Shown here in pieces: positions 12,701-24,496 of a stretch of 64,000 nt of DNA. The first letter of the stretch is position 1. The number at the start of each line of letters is the position of its first letter. The notes below the pieces were generated by a model, which made no database searches, was not told the DNA's origin, and saw only the letters and a list, made by a program, of their open reading frames with translations. Made by a program: the position numbers and the translations under genes. Source of the stretch: Rhinopithecus roxellana (Eukaryota; Chordata; Mammalia; Primates; Cercopithecidae); NCBI RefSeq assembly GCF_007565055.1, contig NC_044550.1, positions 88,192,174 to 88,256,173 of the forward strand, read 5' to 3'.

Positions 12701-13235
12701 CCCTATGTTATTCAAATGTAGCTCTATTCTCAACTTCAGTGGTAAAGTAGCACCACACACCTGGCCAAATGGTGCACAACAGCATTGGATCAGGAATGGG
12801 CAAGTGACCAAATTGATTCAATGAGAAGAAATTACAGATCAAACACAGAAGGGACCTGGTTCAGATTTGTACCAGAGAGGAAATAAGGTAAAGGCCCATT
12901 TTATGATGGGGAGAGTCTCTAGCTGAATATGAACCCATCAGTGGGGAAGCCGAGCTCAACAATGAAGAGAAAGAAACTGAGTCTTACTAATTGCATCAGA
13001 CCCTGAATTGAGAGACTGAAAACTTATATTTATCTAACTCTGGATTTTTCAGTAATATAAGCAAATTAATTATCTTTTTAGTTAGAGACGCTTGATTGAA
13101 TTTGCTTTCACTTGTAACAGGAAAAAAAATCCCAACTTTCTGAATTTATTTCTCCCTCCCCATTGCACAATTTTATACCACAGCCACACCAAGCATAACC
13201 AATATTTTCACATTTTAAAGACTTGGTTCTTATTA
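9773..13235. other. Long unassigned stretch
   Basis: About 3.5 kb without a gene or confident repeat. The part around 11210-11300, with a GTGTGAGTCTATAAACC word, resembles the polyadenylation region of an old LTR, but I could not define ends. The region 11680-12500 is slightly richer in G+C and holds several short minus-strand frames without recognisable domains. Confidence 0.4.
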
Positions 13236-13239
13236 GGCT

Positions 13240-13410
13240 TCTGATTGGATGTTTATTTCTCTTTCCTCCCTGGAAAACTTCTATTTATCCAGTAAAGCTC
13301 AGCTGTTTTCTTCCTTTGCAAAGAGCTCCCCAACCTTCTATAGATTCATACGTTTCCAAAGTCATTATCATTTCTAAGACTACAACTAAAACATGTGATC
13401 TGCTGTGTAT
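13240..13410 (+). mobile_element. L2 LINE 3' fragment, sense (probable)
   Basis: The words CCTGGAAAACTTCTATTTATCC, split here as CCTGGAAAACTTC then TATTTATCC, followed by AAGCTCAGCTG and GAGCTCCCCAACC, follow the order of the L2 3' region consensus. The 139-codon frame over it (13223-13642) has no domain and is probably chance plus repeat. Confidence 0.5.
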
Positions 13411-14515
13411 GTCTCTCACATATGATACAGAGGTTTTGTCAATCAGCGGTGGGGTTTTGTTTTTCACACTCTTCTTGTTATTTCGGCTTTATGCAGAAAA
13501 TTACTATACAGGATTTAAAATAATTTGTAACAAACCATTGGCAATAGCAGTTACACTGTTATTTCCCAAATGTGTGGTCCTTTCGAAAATCTTTTTTTTA
13601 AGTATACTACTTCTAAGCAAGAAAGTTATAATTCTTGAATAACTATGTTTATTTGTATTATTTTCACACAGAGTAGAAACTGGAGTGTTAGGGCCTAACT
13701 ATATTCAAATTTTGTGTGCTTTGTCTCTGTTGAGTTCCACCAGAATGTTTTTTTTCTTTTCATTTACTTCTATATCAGTACTTCAGTTGGCTAAAAATAA
13801 CACTTTGCTGAAGGCTCATAAACAAGGGTATTTTAAGGCGGACAACAATCTATTTTTAAGGTGTATGCTTTAAGTGCCTGACTTGGGATGATGTGCCACC
13901 TACTTTAATGCTCAAAAGAAAAAGTGACACAACTGTAGAAATGATTATCAAACTATTTTAGGTATTATACTGGTGGCCAAAAGAGAGAACATTTATTTTT
14001 AAGTTAGGATATTACAAAAAAATCATATCCTCTGTTTCCTTGAGTTCAAGTTTCATACTGGTGTTTTATAAACTGTTTTTCCTATGCTTATGGCACAATG
14101 CTAAGTGTTTTGATTAGGAAATGGCCTCCTGGCTGAGTGCCCACTCATTGTATTACAGCATTTTCCCTCAGCTGTAGCAGAACAACAAACCAACAAGTTC
14201 ACACTTCCTCATTAATTCTGGAAAACCCTTACCATGCATAACACGGCATGAACCTTTTTATATCTTGACAATTGCTGGAAGTGTTTTATTTTATAACAGA
14301 ATTTTAAGAATATCCTAATTAAATAGCAAACAGTGGTTACCATGGTTACCATGTTCATAAGTTTTACAATTGTCTTTAAAAATGTTAATTGTCTTCCAAA
14401 GGTGTGACTTAGGCTATTGATAACTTATAAACCTGTCATTTTTCTCTTTTCAACGTTTCTTGCTTTTTGAATACAGAATTATAGTTTGATGAAAGATGAT
14501 ATAAGTGATCATCTT
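13411..14515. other. Unassigned AT-rich sequence
   Basis: Nothing supportable. A short direct repeat, GGTTACCATGGTTACCATG, occurs near 14335-14353. Confidence 0.45.
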
Positions 14516-14519
14516 TAAA

Positions 14520-14952
14520 TTATTGATGTTTCCCACAATTTATGGGAACAATTCAAATCCCTTAAGTTGGTTCAATTATGTTTAGCCTAAGGCCATCTCC
14601 TTACATATTTTAAGTTCAACCTAAAGGTTTCTCTGTACATCCGGAACTATAACCTAAATGCAGTTGTAACCTGCTCTTGTGCCAATCACCAAATTTTGGC
14701 CAGTCAGATGTGGCCACCGTTCAAACCCTGTTCAAATAAGGCAGACACCAAGCTGTAACCAACCTAGCTGTTTCTGTACCTCACTTCTGTTTTCTGTACA
14801 TCACTTTGCTTTTTCTGTCCCTGAATCTGTGGCTGTACTGGAGTCACTGAGCCTACTGTGGCTCGGGAGGATGCTGATTCATGATTCACGAATAGTTCTT
14901 TGCTCTATTAAACTCTTTTAAATTTAATTCAGCTAAAGTTTTTCTTTTAACA
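14520..14952 (+). mobile_element. Solo ERV1-type LTR (family not named)
   Basis: The right end has LTR architecture: a GATTCACGAATAGTTCTTTGCTC motif (split as GATTCACGAATAG and TTCTTTGCTC), an ATTAAACTC polyadenylation-signal region, then a terminal stretch ending in TTTAACA. Upstream, CTGTAACCAACCTAGCTG and TTCTGTACCTCAC words have the phrasing of class I retroviral U3/R. No internal retroviral genes flank it, so it is a solo LTR. The left boundary is uncertain and no target duplication was identified. Confidence 0.65.
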
Positions 14953-16285
14953 AGTCTTAAAAGTGAAGCTGGAAAGCTTGCACCTATTAGCATCCTAATG
15001 GAAATACTTAACTTGTGCTTGGGATAGAGACAATGTCAAAATAAGGAAAAGTGTGGATTAATAGAAAATAGATCTTTAGCATATTCATACTTTAGTTGCC
15101 ATCCATTTGCTCCTCCATTTTCTGTATTTGTATAGGTTAGAACCTCACACTTTGTATGTTAAATATTTGCAACGCCATGTAAAAGAAAGAACCTGGACAT
15201 ATACTAGTCTGTGTTTGATTTCTGGCTTCCTGTCTATGTGGCATTATTCAGTTAATTTAATTTTTCTCAACTTCAATTCCATTGAGTACAAAATGGGAAA
15301 TTGATACTTTTTGTATAAATTTGTTATGAATATATCAGAAAAAATGAATTGCACATGAACAAAAGCCTAGTGACACAACAAATAAATGGCACTCGTAACA
15401 GACCCGCAACTAAACATCAACAACAGCAGTAATTATCAATTGTGAGTACTTTCTTTGAGCCAGGCATCTTTACAAATGCTATTTATTTCAGCTGTCAGGT
15501 AAAGATTAGCAAATGCTATTGCCTCGTTGTTGTTGCTGTTTTATTTTGCCCTTATTGCCCCAAGTTTACACATAATATATTCTCTTAAGTTAAATTCTTA
15601 GATTGGGAGAAAAGGTCACTGATATTCTGGAAAGAAAACAAACAAAACTTAAAAGGACTACACTCATTCCAACCTCCACTCCCCCCTGCCAAGAGCAACA
15701 AACTTCCCTTACAGCTTCTCCCTCCTGAGCAGCTGACATAGTGTTTCCATTAGGCTCTGTAGCTTCCTCATTCCCTAAAAGTTACACATCACCTCTTTGT
15801 CTTCACTGTGCCTCCTCTCTGTCCCTTTCAGAGTTCATGCAGCTACCCCTGCCTGAAATGCCTCTCAGTTAATATCAGTTGTTGTAGACATATCTTTATT
15901 TGTTTTGGTAGAAAAAGCTTCAGATTGACCATTAACCAAGGATCATGGAGAGATTCACTGGCCCTCTCAGGGCCTGCTGCTGTAAGCTTTGGGTGAGGTC
16001 TGTCCAGTCTGTTTGCCATTTCCATCCACCAGCCCCATCTATTTACTGCCGACGTGCATGGGCATGTTGCCATGTCAGAAGTACCACAAGAAAGATTTAT
16101 CCTCTGAGGCTAAAAAAAGTGTAGAATTACTTCCTTTAGAAATTGATGAGCTCCATTCTTGAGTCATCAGTTTTGAACTTGACACAGCAGAGAAACAGAG
16201 AACAGTGGCTCCATTTGTCGGCTACAGCCTTGCTCCTTGACAAACCTGAGGGCAAGTTCATCCGCCTCGTTGAGAAGGTTTGTGC
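14953..16285. other. Unassigned sequence, possible MIR/L2 relics
   Basis: No gene found. Around 15440-15500 a GTGAGTACTTTCTTTGAGCC word resembles the antisense of a MIR. Around 15780-15870 a TCAGAGTTCATGC and CCCCTGCCTGAAATGCC stretch recalls L2. Both are too weak to delimit. Confidence 0.4.
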
Positions 16286-16289
16286 TCCA

Positions 16290-16379
16290 ATCCCTTCAAC
16301 CTTTCAAACTAAATGCCATATTACACTCATTTTAAAAATGAGGAAAAGGAAATAAAGGGTGATAAAGTGACTACCCATG
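16290..16379 (-). mobile_element. MIR SINE, antisense, left part (split by LTR)
   Basis: CATTTTAAAAATGAGGAAA, then AAAGTGACTACCCATG, matches the antisense MIR core. It stops in mid-element at the LTR and resumes at 16990. Confidence 0.85.
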
Positions 16380-16383
16380 ATCA

Positions 16384-16989
16384 CATTACCGGAAAGGGGT
16401 CCAGATCCAGGCCCCAAAAGAGGGTTCTTGGATATCACACAAGAAAGAATTTGGGGTGAATCTATAAAGTGAAAATAAGTTTATTTAAAAAGTAAAGGAA
16501 TAAAAGAATGGCTACTCCACAGGCAGAGCAGCGGCATGGGCTGCTCAGCTAAGGATACTTATAGTTATTTCTTGTTTATATACCAAAGGCTGGGCTGTTT
16601 ATGAGTTTTCCTGGACAGGGGTGGGCAATTCCCCGAACTGACGGTTCCCCCCTTTTTAGATCATATAGGACAACTACCTGATGTTACTATTGCATCAGTA
16701 AACTGTCATGATGCTGGTGGGTGTGTCTTTTAGCATGCTAATGTGTTATAATTAGTGTATAATGAGCAGTGAGGACGACCTCACTGGTTTTGGTGGGTTG
16801 TAGCCAGCTTCTTTACTGCAACCTATTTTATCAGCAAGGTCTTTTTGACCTGTATCTTGTGCTGACCTCCTATCTCATCCCGTGACTAAGAATTCCTTAA
16901 CCTCCTAGAAATGCAACCCAGTAAGTCTCAGCCTTATCTTACCAGCCCCTATTGAAGATGGAGTCGCTCTGGTTCAAACACTTCTGGCA
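16384..16989 (-). mobile_element. Solo ERV1-type LTR, antisense, inserted into a MIR
   Basis: About 606 bp. Read on the minus strand it has typical gamma-retroviral LTR order: a U3 with GCATGCTAAAAGACAC, a TATA-like TATATAAACAAG region, AATAAACTTATTTTCAC as polyadenylation region, and an end in GGACCCCTTTCCGGTAA. It is flanked by a 4-bp duplication, ATCA at 16380-16383 and 16990-16993, and interrupts a MIR at exactly that point. The plus-strand left end reads CA rather than TG, which I interpret as point decay. No viral genes are present. Confidence 0.88.
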
Positions 16990-17038
16990 ATCACACAGCT
17001 AATGGCTATTCCACTATACCAGTCTGACTCTAAATAAG
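16990..17038 (-). mobile_element. MIR SINE, antisense, right part
   Basis: ATCACACAGCTAATGGC continues the MIR interrupted at 16379 (consensus antisense GGTCACACAGCTAGTAAG). Confidence 0.85.
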
Positions 17039-17181
17039 CACAATACATAGTTGTTAAATAACTAGGTGTGCTAGGTTTGGAGCAGAGAGCTGAATATGCA
17101 AAAACGAATACAGTCTAAGCCCTCAGAGCACAGGGCACATAAGTCTGTGTGAGGGAATAAATATAGTAAGTTAAAAATCAA

Positions 17182-17222
17182 GCAAGATAGATAGATAACA
17201 GATAGAGAGATAGACAGACTCA
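17182..17222. repeat. GATA/GACA-type microsatellite
   Basis: AGATAGATAGATAACAGATAGAGAGATAGACAGAC-like run of tetranucleotide units, interrupted. Confidence 0.85.
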
Positions 17223-17375
17223 ATGAATCTATCACTATAAATGCTTTGAGAGAAGTCTCTACAGTGCATAAGGAGAGTATAAATGAGGGAATGGAATTTC
17301 CTTGGAGGTTAAGGTTTAGTTTTCTAAAGGGTAATGATGGCCACTGTCTGCTTTTTGTTTACTTTTTTGCTTATT

Positions 17376-17540
17376 GGGTTTTTTTGAGATGGGGTCTCAT
17401 TTTGTCTCCAGTCTGGAATGCAATGGTGTGACCATGGGTCACTGCATCCTTGACCTCCCTGACTCAAGCGGTCGCCCCCTCCATCTCAGCCTCCCACGGT
17501 GCTGGGACTACAGTCATGAGCCATCATGTCTGGCCTGCCA
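17376..17540 (-). mobile_element. Monomeric Alu (FLAM/AluJ-like), antisense
   Basis: One Alu arm in antisense. It begins with a T-rich tail and GAGATGGGGTCTCATTTTG, passes CACTGCATCCTTGACCTCC, and ends CATGAGCCATCATGTCTGGCC. There is no second arm, so it is a free left monomer or half Alu from early in the Alu lineage. Confidence 0.85.
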
Positions 17541-20060
17541 ATGTCTGTTTTGAGAAGAGTGAATATGGGGATCTTAAACTGCAACATTTTAAATATCTAG
17601 AGGAAACATTATACAATGCAGTAGAAAATGCTTGAAAAAATGTGAAGTATCTTGACAACCTACTACAAACACTGTATGATTTGTTTTGCCCTATATTGCA
17701 GTGCTTTGGTGGCTTTAGCTGAATATGGCTCATCACAAGCCAACCTGTTAACATGGAGATGTGAACAAATGATCAAATAGAACTGAAGTTTATAGCCATT
17801 GCTAAACTCTTAGAGAATAAAAGCCAATAGCATTTCTCGATTATGAAAGATTCTATCTTTGTAAAAATTAAATAAAATTGTATCACTTATTTTCTAAAGG
17901 AATAAAATTAGAAAATATCACCTTTGGTCATAGTTGTCACCAGAACTGAATTTAAGATATTCATTCACTATCATTACAGCCTGTACAGTCACTACAGTCT
18001 ATGGTTTAAATATTGCCATTTTAAATTTGGGGGGTTTTGTTTTGATAATCACAAATAACTTTGATAAATTGTCAAATTTCACCTTTTTTTATGTTTACCA
18101 CGTTTATTGGGTATTTTCCAATGTACCAATGCTGAGTCTTTTGGAACTGTCATTTGTAGCTGGTGCTTGTTTGACATGTGGAACCCAAAGGTAACAGAAC
18201 TCTCCATGGTCCCCATCCTAGTGCCCCTCCCCACCTCTGCATCATTCCTGTGCCCCTCTGGGGATGTGGCCAAGACTTTTGGAAGCCAATGCCTTCCAGC
18301 TATATACAGTGTTAATACTGTAATATATTTGCCAAGGCTCTAGTTTATACGCAATCAGTTCTTCTCAAGTTGCCTCCTGCACTTATCAGTGGGACTGAAA
18401 CACATCGTGAAGACTACTGTCAATATTAAAGTTTTTGGCAAAGAGTGTGCACCTGAATCTTCTTTGTTCAGGGCAGTAGGATTGGGCACTGGGTTTGTCA
18501 CAGAGCAAGCTATTGTAAAGAAGTGAAGTGGATCCTGGAGATGGTTCTGTTGCAGTGGCAGTACACTATCTCACCAGGTAGTGGCTGGAGTTGGCTCCAA
18601 GTCTCTGGGAGGGGAACGCCTCAACACACGTCTGGGGCCACTGGTGCTCCCTTCCTTTCTGGCTCCAGCCTTAAGGTGAAGAATTCCATGTAGCTTCTTG
18701 TTCTTTCCCCTCAGCTGTCTGTGGTTCACAAGGCTTTAGTCCAAATAAAGAGTGCAAATCCTAAAGCCACACAGAAATGAACTTTCTGCTAACTGGAAGC
18801 TTTGAGTGAGTAAAGGTACTTTATAATGAAAAAATGCATACATTTAGTTTAGGAAAACTGAGATGTTAACATGTACCTGGTGAAATAAGAAGAAATATGA
18901 TCCTGATAATTCTCAAAATTTCTTCCCCCACAAGCACTGATTTCTAGCAAAGTGGGAAGAATATGTAATCATATAGCATATGATTCACTGTCAGCATATA
19001 ACATATTTCTGGATATAAGGTGATTTTGTAGATAGTTTCAGTTTTATATTGAATATTATTTTATTTTCTGTTTATTTTTTAAATTAATTATTAGGCTCAA
19101 TTTGGATCATGTGCTTTAAGAAAATTATTTTAATTATGATAAGAGACTTAATTTGGTTACTTAGAGAGGACTCTGTTTGTTTACAGATCTATGATTCTTC
19201 TCAAATGCTTCAAGAAACTGAAAGCCTGGAAAGCTTTCATGCATACTGTGAACTGCACACTTCAGTTCACAGAAGAGATTTAATTAGAATATGTTGAAGA
19301 TGAGTAGTCCGTCTTTTTCATGTAGTATAATTTATTAGACATAAAGGTGGCATTTATACTGTTCAACCATATTTACATATATGCAAATATGAATTTAATT
19401 TAGTTGTCTTGTTTAACCCTTGAAAAGCACTGAAGCCATCAATAGACGACCTTTAAGTTACTTCAGGGGAAGAGATACTTTTCCCTATGAATGTTATTGC
19501 CCTTCTGTCATTAGTAATTATTTTAGCTTCATACCTTCTTCTTTTGTCTAATATATTCCTGTAAATCTTTCATTCTCTAGCCAATCAATCAGAAGAAATT
19601 TTTAAGAGTTGATGGATGGTGTGTGTGTATGGTGTGTGTGTGTATGTGTTTTCACATAAATCAAAGTTGTACAGCAAGTTTGATTGCCATGCTGAGCTTG
19701 TCAAAATTAATCTAAGATTTATCATAGAGAAAAAAATGACTTTTTTCTGTTATAGGGTTTGTGAGTTAACATAGAATGGTGGAGTAAGTAGCCTTTAGAA
19801 TGTATTTCCAATTTAATTAGTCCTAGGGTTATATTATATTACAGTAAAAATTATCTGGACATAAACAAATATTAAGAATACATATAGGATTCTGAAAAAT
19901 ATGCTAATATACTTCATTTTAATTTTCTTAAATAGCACATTTTCTGTTACCTAATATTATTTGGAGAAGCAGGAGAATGAGAGCCATGAACACATGTCAG
20001 ATGAGCAAGGAAAGAGGAAATTAAAGGACTAAAGGCATCGTTTCTGAAAATAAAAAAACC
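17541..20060. other. Unassigned sequence
   Basis: No gene or confident repeat. A TGTG-rich microsatellite lies at about 19619-19650. The two overlapping frames at 17934-18343 are in different phases and show no domain. The stretch 18440-18720 is less AT-rich but has no recognisable content. Confidence 0.45.
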
Positions 20061-20061
20061 A

Positions 20062-20103
20062 GACTACGGTCATAGCGCCCTGAACGCAACCAATCTCATC
20101 TGA
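20062..20103 (+). pseudogene. 5S rRNA retropseudogene, truncated
   Basis: 42 bases align without gaps to the first part of vertebrate 5S rRNA as I know it. I count 34 of 42 identical, including CTACGG, CCCTGAACGC and ATCTC. The match stops after TCTGA and an A/C-rich tail follows (to about 20131). The short size, tail and decay point to an RNA-derived, L1-mobilised copy that is not functional. The remaining roughly 80 bases of 5S are absent, including the internal promoter needed for transcription. Confidence 0.75.
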
Positions 20104-20109
20104 AAACAA

Positions 20110-21275
20110 ACAACAAAAAAAACAAACTTTAAAACCAAATTTTAATATATGATAATAAAATTAAGAAAACAGATAGAAAAAAATCCATAATGTTCTCAAT
20201 GAATGGTGAACAAAATGAAAACATGGTTTGATTTAGTTTGGTTTTTGTAAGAAAATGAACTAAATTTTTCGTCCAAACTCCACATTCCATTTTGTTTAAA
20301 TGTCTCTGATCTGTCCTTTAAAATGGGTGATTTCACTCACTCTCTTAAAACACACACACACACAGAGCAGCAGCAACACCCCCACTCTGCAGTTGGGTAC
20401 TTGTTCTCCAGATTCTAAAAACAACAGCAAAAACAAGTTATATGAGGCCTGTTGATGTATATTACCTGATTTGGTCCTGCTGAATATAGAAGAGGCTATC
20501 TTTGCTCTGAACAAATGACACATTTTGTGATTCATTTTTAGAGGCTAGGAGAGGAAATAGATGGCTATTGCTTTGAAACAGAGAAAGAAGACAGCCCACT
20601 CCTAAGAAATAAACCAAAGATCTCTAGAAAGTGCCACTGGGGTTGGGTTGACAAACAAGTTAATGATAAGTGACCATACAACAAAACAACAACAATTAAA
20701 AACCTGAATTTATCCTAAGCATTCATTTCTTTTAAAAGACACTCTAACATCTTTTAGTTTTGTTGTTTTAAGTGAAGAGCTATATAATTTTCCTATTTAA
20801 ATCTATCTTATTTCTCTTGCCTATTCACAAGCTCCAACAGAAGTCTTCTCCTTTTGCGATGTGTTTTTTTTTCTCCTTTACAAATTGGACTTCTTTATTA
20901 CCACACAAAGCTTTAAAAATCCACATACACCACAGTGACCACTTGACTCACTTCACTTTTCAGAGATAACAACACTAAGCTTTTTTTATTTTTCTTTAGT
21001 TACACTGGTGATTATCAAAGAAGACATTGCTTGATAGATACATAAGGCATGAAAATTGTTGGCCACAACGCACTAGGGAATGGTAAGGAAGATACTCTGA
21101 GTCATAACTAAACCATGGGGTTTAATATTTTAATATTTTGTTTCATTCATTTAACAAATATATAGTGCATGCTATTCTAAGTATATACAGTTCTAGGAAC
21201 TGAGAATACAGTAATAAATAGTTACTGTTTATACAGTAATGAGGAAAAATTTAAAACATATAATTAATAAATACT
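20110..21275. other. Unassigned AT-rich sequence
   Basis: No gene found. A short (CA)n run lies at 20350-20363. The minus-strand frame 20296-20535 is partly made by that repeat. Confidence 0.45.
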
Positions 21276-21280
21276 ATATG

Positions 21281-21597
21281 GGACCAGGCGCAATGGCTCA
21301 CTCGTGTAATCACAGCACTTTGGGAGGCCGAGGCAGGCAGATCACCTGAGGTCTGGAGTTCGAGATGAGCCTGTCTAACATGGTGAAACCCCATCTCTAC
21401 TAAAAAAAAAAAAAAAAAAAAAAAAATTAGCCAGGTGTGGTGGCACATGCCTGTAATCCCAGTTACTTGGGAGGCTGAGGCAGGAGAATCACTTGAACCC
21501 AGGATGAAGAGGTTGCAGTGAGCCAAGATTATGCCACTGCACTCCAGCCTGGGTGACAGAGCAAGACTGTCTCAAAAATAAAAATAAAAAAAAAAAA
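21281..21597 (+). mobile_element. Alu SINE (AluS-like), sense
   Basis: A complete dimer, from GGACCAGGCGCAATGGCTCAC through AGCACTTTGGGAGGCCGAGG, a long middle A-run (about 21402-21425), and CACTGCACTCCAGCCTGGGTGAC to an A-rich tail. I could not see a clear target duplication. The minus-strand frame over it is an Alu shadow. Confidence 0.93.
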
Positions 21598-21599
21598 AC

Positions 21600-22390
21600 T
21601 GCTGCATGGTCTGTCTCATAATACCATTAGAGATAATCCTAAATTGTAAATTAACTATTTTAATAGATTCATTTTTAAAGCTGAAACATATGAAACTTAT
21701 CAAAGGACAACAAAATTACATATGTCATGTTTTTATTTATTTACATATCTAATTCTCTTATCACGAGACTAGGTTTTAATCCCCAGTAACTACCTTTGCA
21801 AAGCATAAAATAAATACATATTCATTTAATCATTGGATTTAATTATAATCCCAAAATATTAACTTAGAAAACATAAAACTGTCAAACCTCAAGTAACCTC
21901 ATGTTCAAGCTTTTATTTTAATTTGAATTTCTTAAAACAGGTTCAACTTTCCCAAAGCCACTTGGTTAGCAATTGGTAGAAATAAGTAGAAATTTGGCTC
22001 TGCTCAGAACACATCCTTCTCATTGAAACTTTTTTTTTCTATCAAGGCTTTTGGTTAAATTTTTTTCAAAGTACCATAAATATAAAATAGAATTATCACT
22101 ATATTTCAGATATAAAGCAATACAAATAAATAAAATTGGGTTGACTATTGATGAAACAACATTTCCAGTATCTTCTAAAACTTATTTTCTTGTGACGTAA
22201 CTTTTCTTCTGAAAGATTAATGCTAGCTAGAGATAGCTAGTTGTTTGCCAAAGGCTAGGTCGAGTTGGGTATTTCTGTGCACCAAAGGGTAGAGTTGCTC
22301 TGGAAACTGGCTGCTCTCACAGGCTTGCATGAAATTAGTGTCATATGATTGGGTTCCGGCCAAGAGAATGTGAATGAAAATGACAAGAAC
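21600..22390. other. Unassigned AT-rich sequence
   Basis: No gene or repeat family supported. Confidence 0.45.
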
Positions 22391-22392
22391 TA

Positions 22393-22545
22393 GGACTTTT
22401 CAAACTTTAGTTTTCATAAAGACCACCTGAGAAACTAGTTAAACCATCTATTCCTGAACTTTACTAACAGTTTCTAATTCAGTAGGGCTGAAAAAAGGCT
22501 GGTTTGTGGGTAATGCTGATGCTATCTGCCCATGTCTCACACACT
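22393..22545 (+). mobile_element. MER5A-like DNA transposon relic (probable)
   Basis: The order TTTTCAAACTTTAG, AAGACCACCTGAG, TTTCTAATTCAGTAGG and GGTAATGCTGATGC follows the MER5A (hAT-Charlie, non-autonomous) consensus as remembered. No coding capacity. Confidence 0.55.
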
Positions 22546-22703
22546 GAAATATATCACTACTACTTTGCCCATGTCCAGTAAAAAAAAAAAAAAAGAGATT
22601 TTTAATAATATCATTATTTCTATGTTATGAACAAACACAAAAAGTAACCATCTATTTACAAGTAGATACAACTGGTTATATTCTCTCCTGTCAATTTTTG
22701 CTG

Positions 22704-22787
22704 TGGACAATTACAAATTCCATTTGTTCATTTGTTCGTATGTTTTGGACAATTACAAATTCCATTTGTTTGTTCGTTTGTTTTTGA
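22704..22787. repeat. 42-bp tandem duplication next to an Alu
   Basis: A 25-bp word starting TGGACAATTACAAATTCC occurs at 22704-22728 and again, identically, at 22746-22770. Similar TGTTCGT-rich sequence follows each copy. The second copy directly abuts the T-tail of the antisense Alu. Confidence 0.85.
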
Positions 22788-23068
22788 GATGGAGTCTCAC
22801 TCTTGTCACCTAGGCTGGGGTGCAGTGGCACCATCTCAGCTCACTGCAACCTCCACCTCCCAGGTCCAAGTGATTCTCCTGCCTCAGCCTCCCAAGTAGT
22901 TGGGATTACAGGCACATGACACCACGCCCAGTCAATTTTTGTATTTTTAGTAGAGACGGGGTTTCACCATGTTGACCAGGCTGGTCTAGAACTCCTGACT
23001 TCAAGTGATCTGCCTGCCTCAGACTCCCAAAATGCTGGGATTACAGGCATGAGTCACCACACCTGGCC
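22776..23068 (-). mobile_element. Alu SINE (AluS-like), antisense
   Basis: A full-length antisense Alu, from GAGATGGAGTCTCACTCTTG through CACTGCAACCTCCACCTCC and AGTAGAGACGGGGTTTCACC to GAGTCACCACACCTGGCC. Probable target duplication: ACAAATTC on both sides (22755-22762 and 23069-23076). Confidence 0.94.
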
Positions 23069-23084
23069 ACAAATTCGGATTTTA

Positions 23085-24280
23085 ATATACATATTCCAAA
23101 GGTAGAAAATCCTATTCCAACCAGGGGATAGTTATATGAAAAAAAGAGGTAGGAGGGAGAAGAGTAAGAACTATGAATTTAAGACATCATCTGTTGTCTC
23201 TATGTTATTCCCAAGAAATCATACACAAAAGAAAAAAAAATGATGCAAAGTGAAAAAAACACTAGCACATATTTTGCCCTTAGAAGATCTCCACTGACCA
23301 CCATGATGGTGGTAATTACTTTATGATGTAAACTACAACAATTAAGCTATTCCTAGCACACTTATTATGAGCTTCAGAAAATCACAAGGATGCGAACACA
23401 ACTAAACTATATTAATGTGGACTTTCTTTTCAGCATAAAAACGAGATGTTCTATGGGTATGCCAGGAAACGTTTTTTGACTTAGGAAACTCCTTCCAGAA
23501 ACATAGTTACTCTTTCAATCCACTTTTTAGTTTACTTATAATCTTCTCATAGCTCCATAACTTCACTCTTCACCTTCATCTTTTCACCTCTGGCACAATG
23601 TGGAAATAGCTGATCCAATGCCTAACTCAGTCTCCATGCCTGATCTCCATGCCTAATCCAATGCCTAACTGAGTCTCCTAACTCAGTTCAACCCATTATT
23701 TCAACATCCTTGGAAAAACATTCTTAGTGCTCCTGGAGTAAAATTTTATTTCACAATATGTCTGCTATTTCTGATCCCCCTGTATCTGCTTAAGCCTGTA
23801 ACCTTTCAAAGTAAGCACCTTCAGGTAGCTTCCCATTATTAACTTGAGATCAAGGATTAGTCTCCACTATATAGTAATTATTCAAGGTGGACAATGAAGA
23901 TTTTTGTTTTCCTTGCCCCACCATAGAGCTGAGAACTCAACCCAAAAATTATGTCATCATTTTTTCCTGCATCTGTAGTAGGCATTAGCATTGTGTGGTG
24001 AATGGGATACTTGATGTAAAAAGTAGTTACAACTTGCCTAAAAACACACTCAACATTTTTAGGAAAGTTAACATTAGAATAAAAGCCTCACAAACCCAAT
24101 ATATTATATATTGTATATGTAAATATATTGTATATATACACACTAACATATGTATATGTATACATATATATTCTAAGCTATTTAACCTTTAGTAATAATT
24201 ATATTGTAAAAATTAAAATGGCCCCAGAACACCCAGATCGGTGTTTGCAATAAATGAAAAATTGACAAATGATTTGTATT
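23085..24280. other. Unassigned sequence with a local 43-bp duplication
   Basis: No gene found. A 23-base word starting ATCCAATGCCTAACT occurs at 23613-23635 and again at 23656-23678 with one change, so a unit of 43 bp was duplicated. A TATA-rich patch lies around 24100-24175. Confidence 0.5.
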
Positions 24281-24284
24281 TCAT

Positions 24285-24415
24285 TATCTCTCTAGATTAT
24301 ATATCCCATGTGGCAGGCACCACACATATCATTCATCAATCACAGTAATACAGTACGCATGGTACAACGAATGTAGAAGGTACTTGGTAAATATTAGTTA
24401 AATCAATGTTGAAAA
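24285..24415 (+). mobile_element. L2 LINE 3' end, sense (probable)
   Basis: ATATCCCATGTGGCAGGCACC and then GGTACTTGGTAAATATTAG follow the order of the L2 3'UTR consensus (GAGGGCAGGGAC ... GGTGCTCAATAAATATT). Confidence 0.5.
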
Positions 24416-24496
24416 TATTAAGTAAAAATCATAAAGTATGCTTGAAGAAACCTCATTTATACCTGGCTTGTTTTCTTTTACTTTTCTTTTACTTCA

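Noticed and set aside
13223..13642. 139-codon sense frame as a possible gene
   Set aside because: It overlaps a probable L2 3' fragment, is hydrophobic and T-rich, and has no domain or exon signals.
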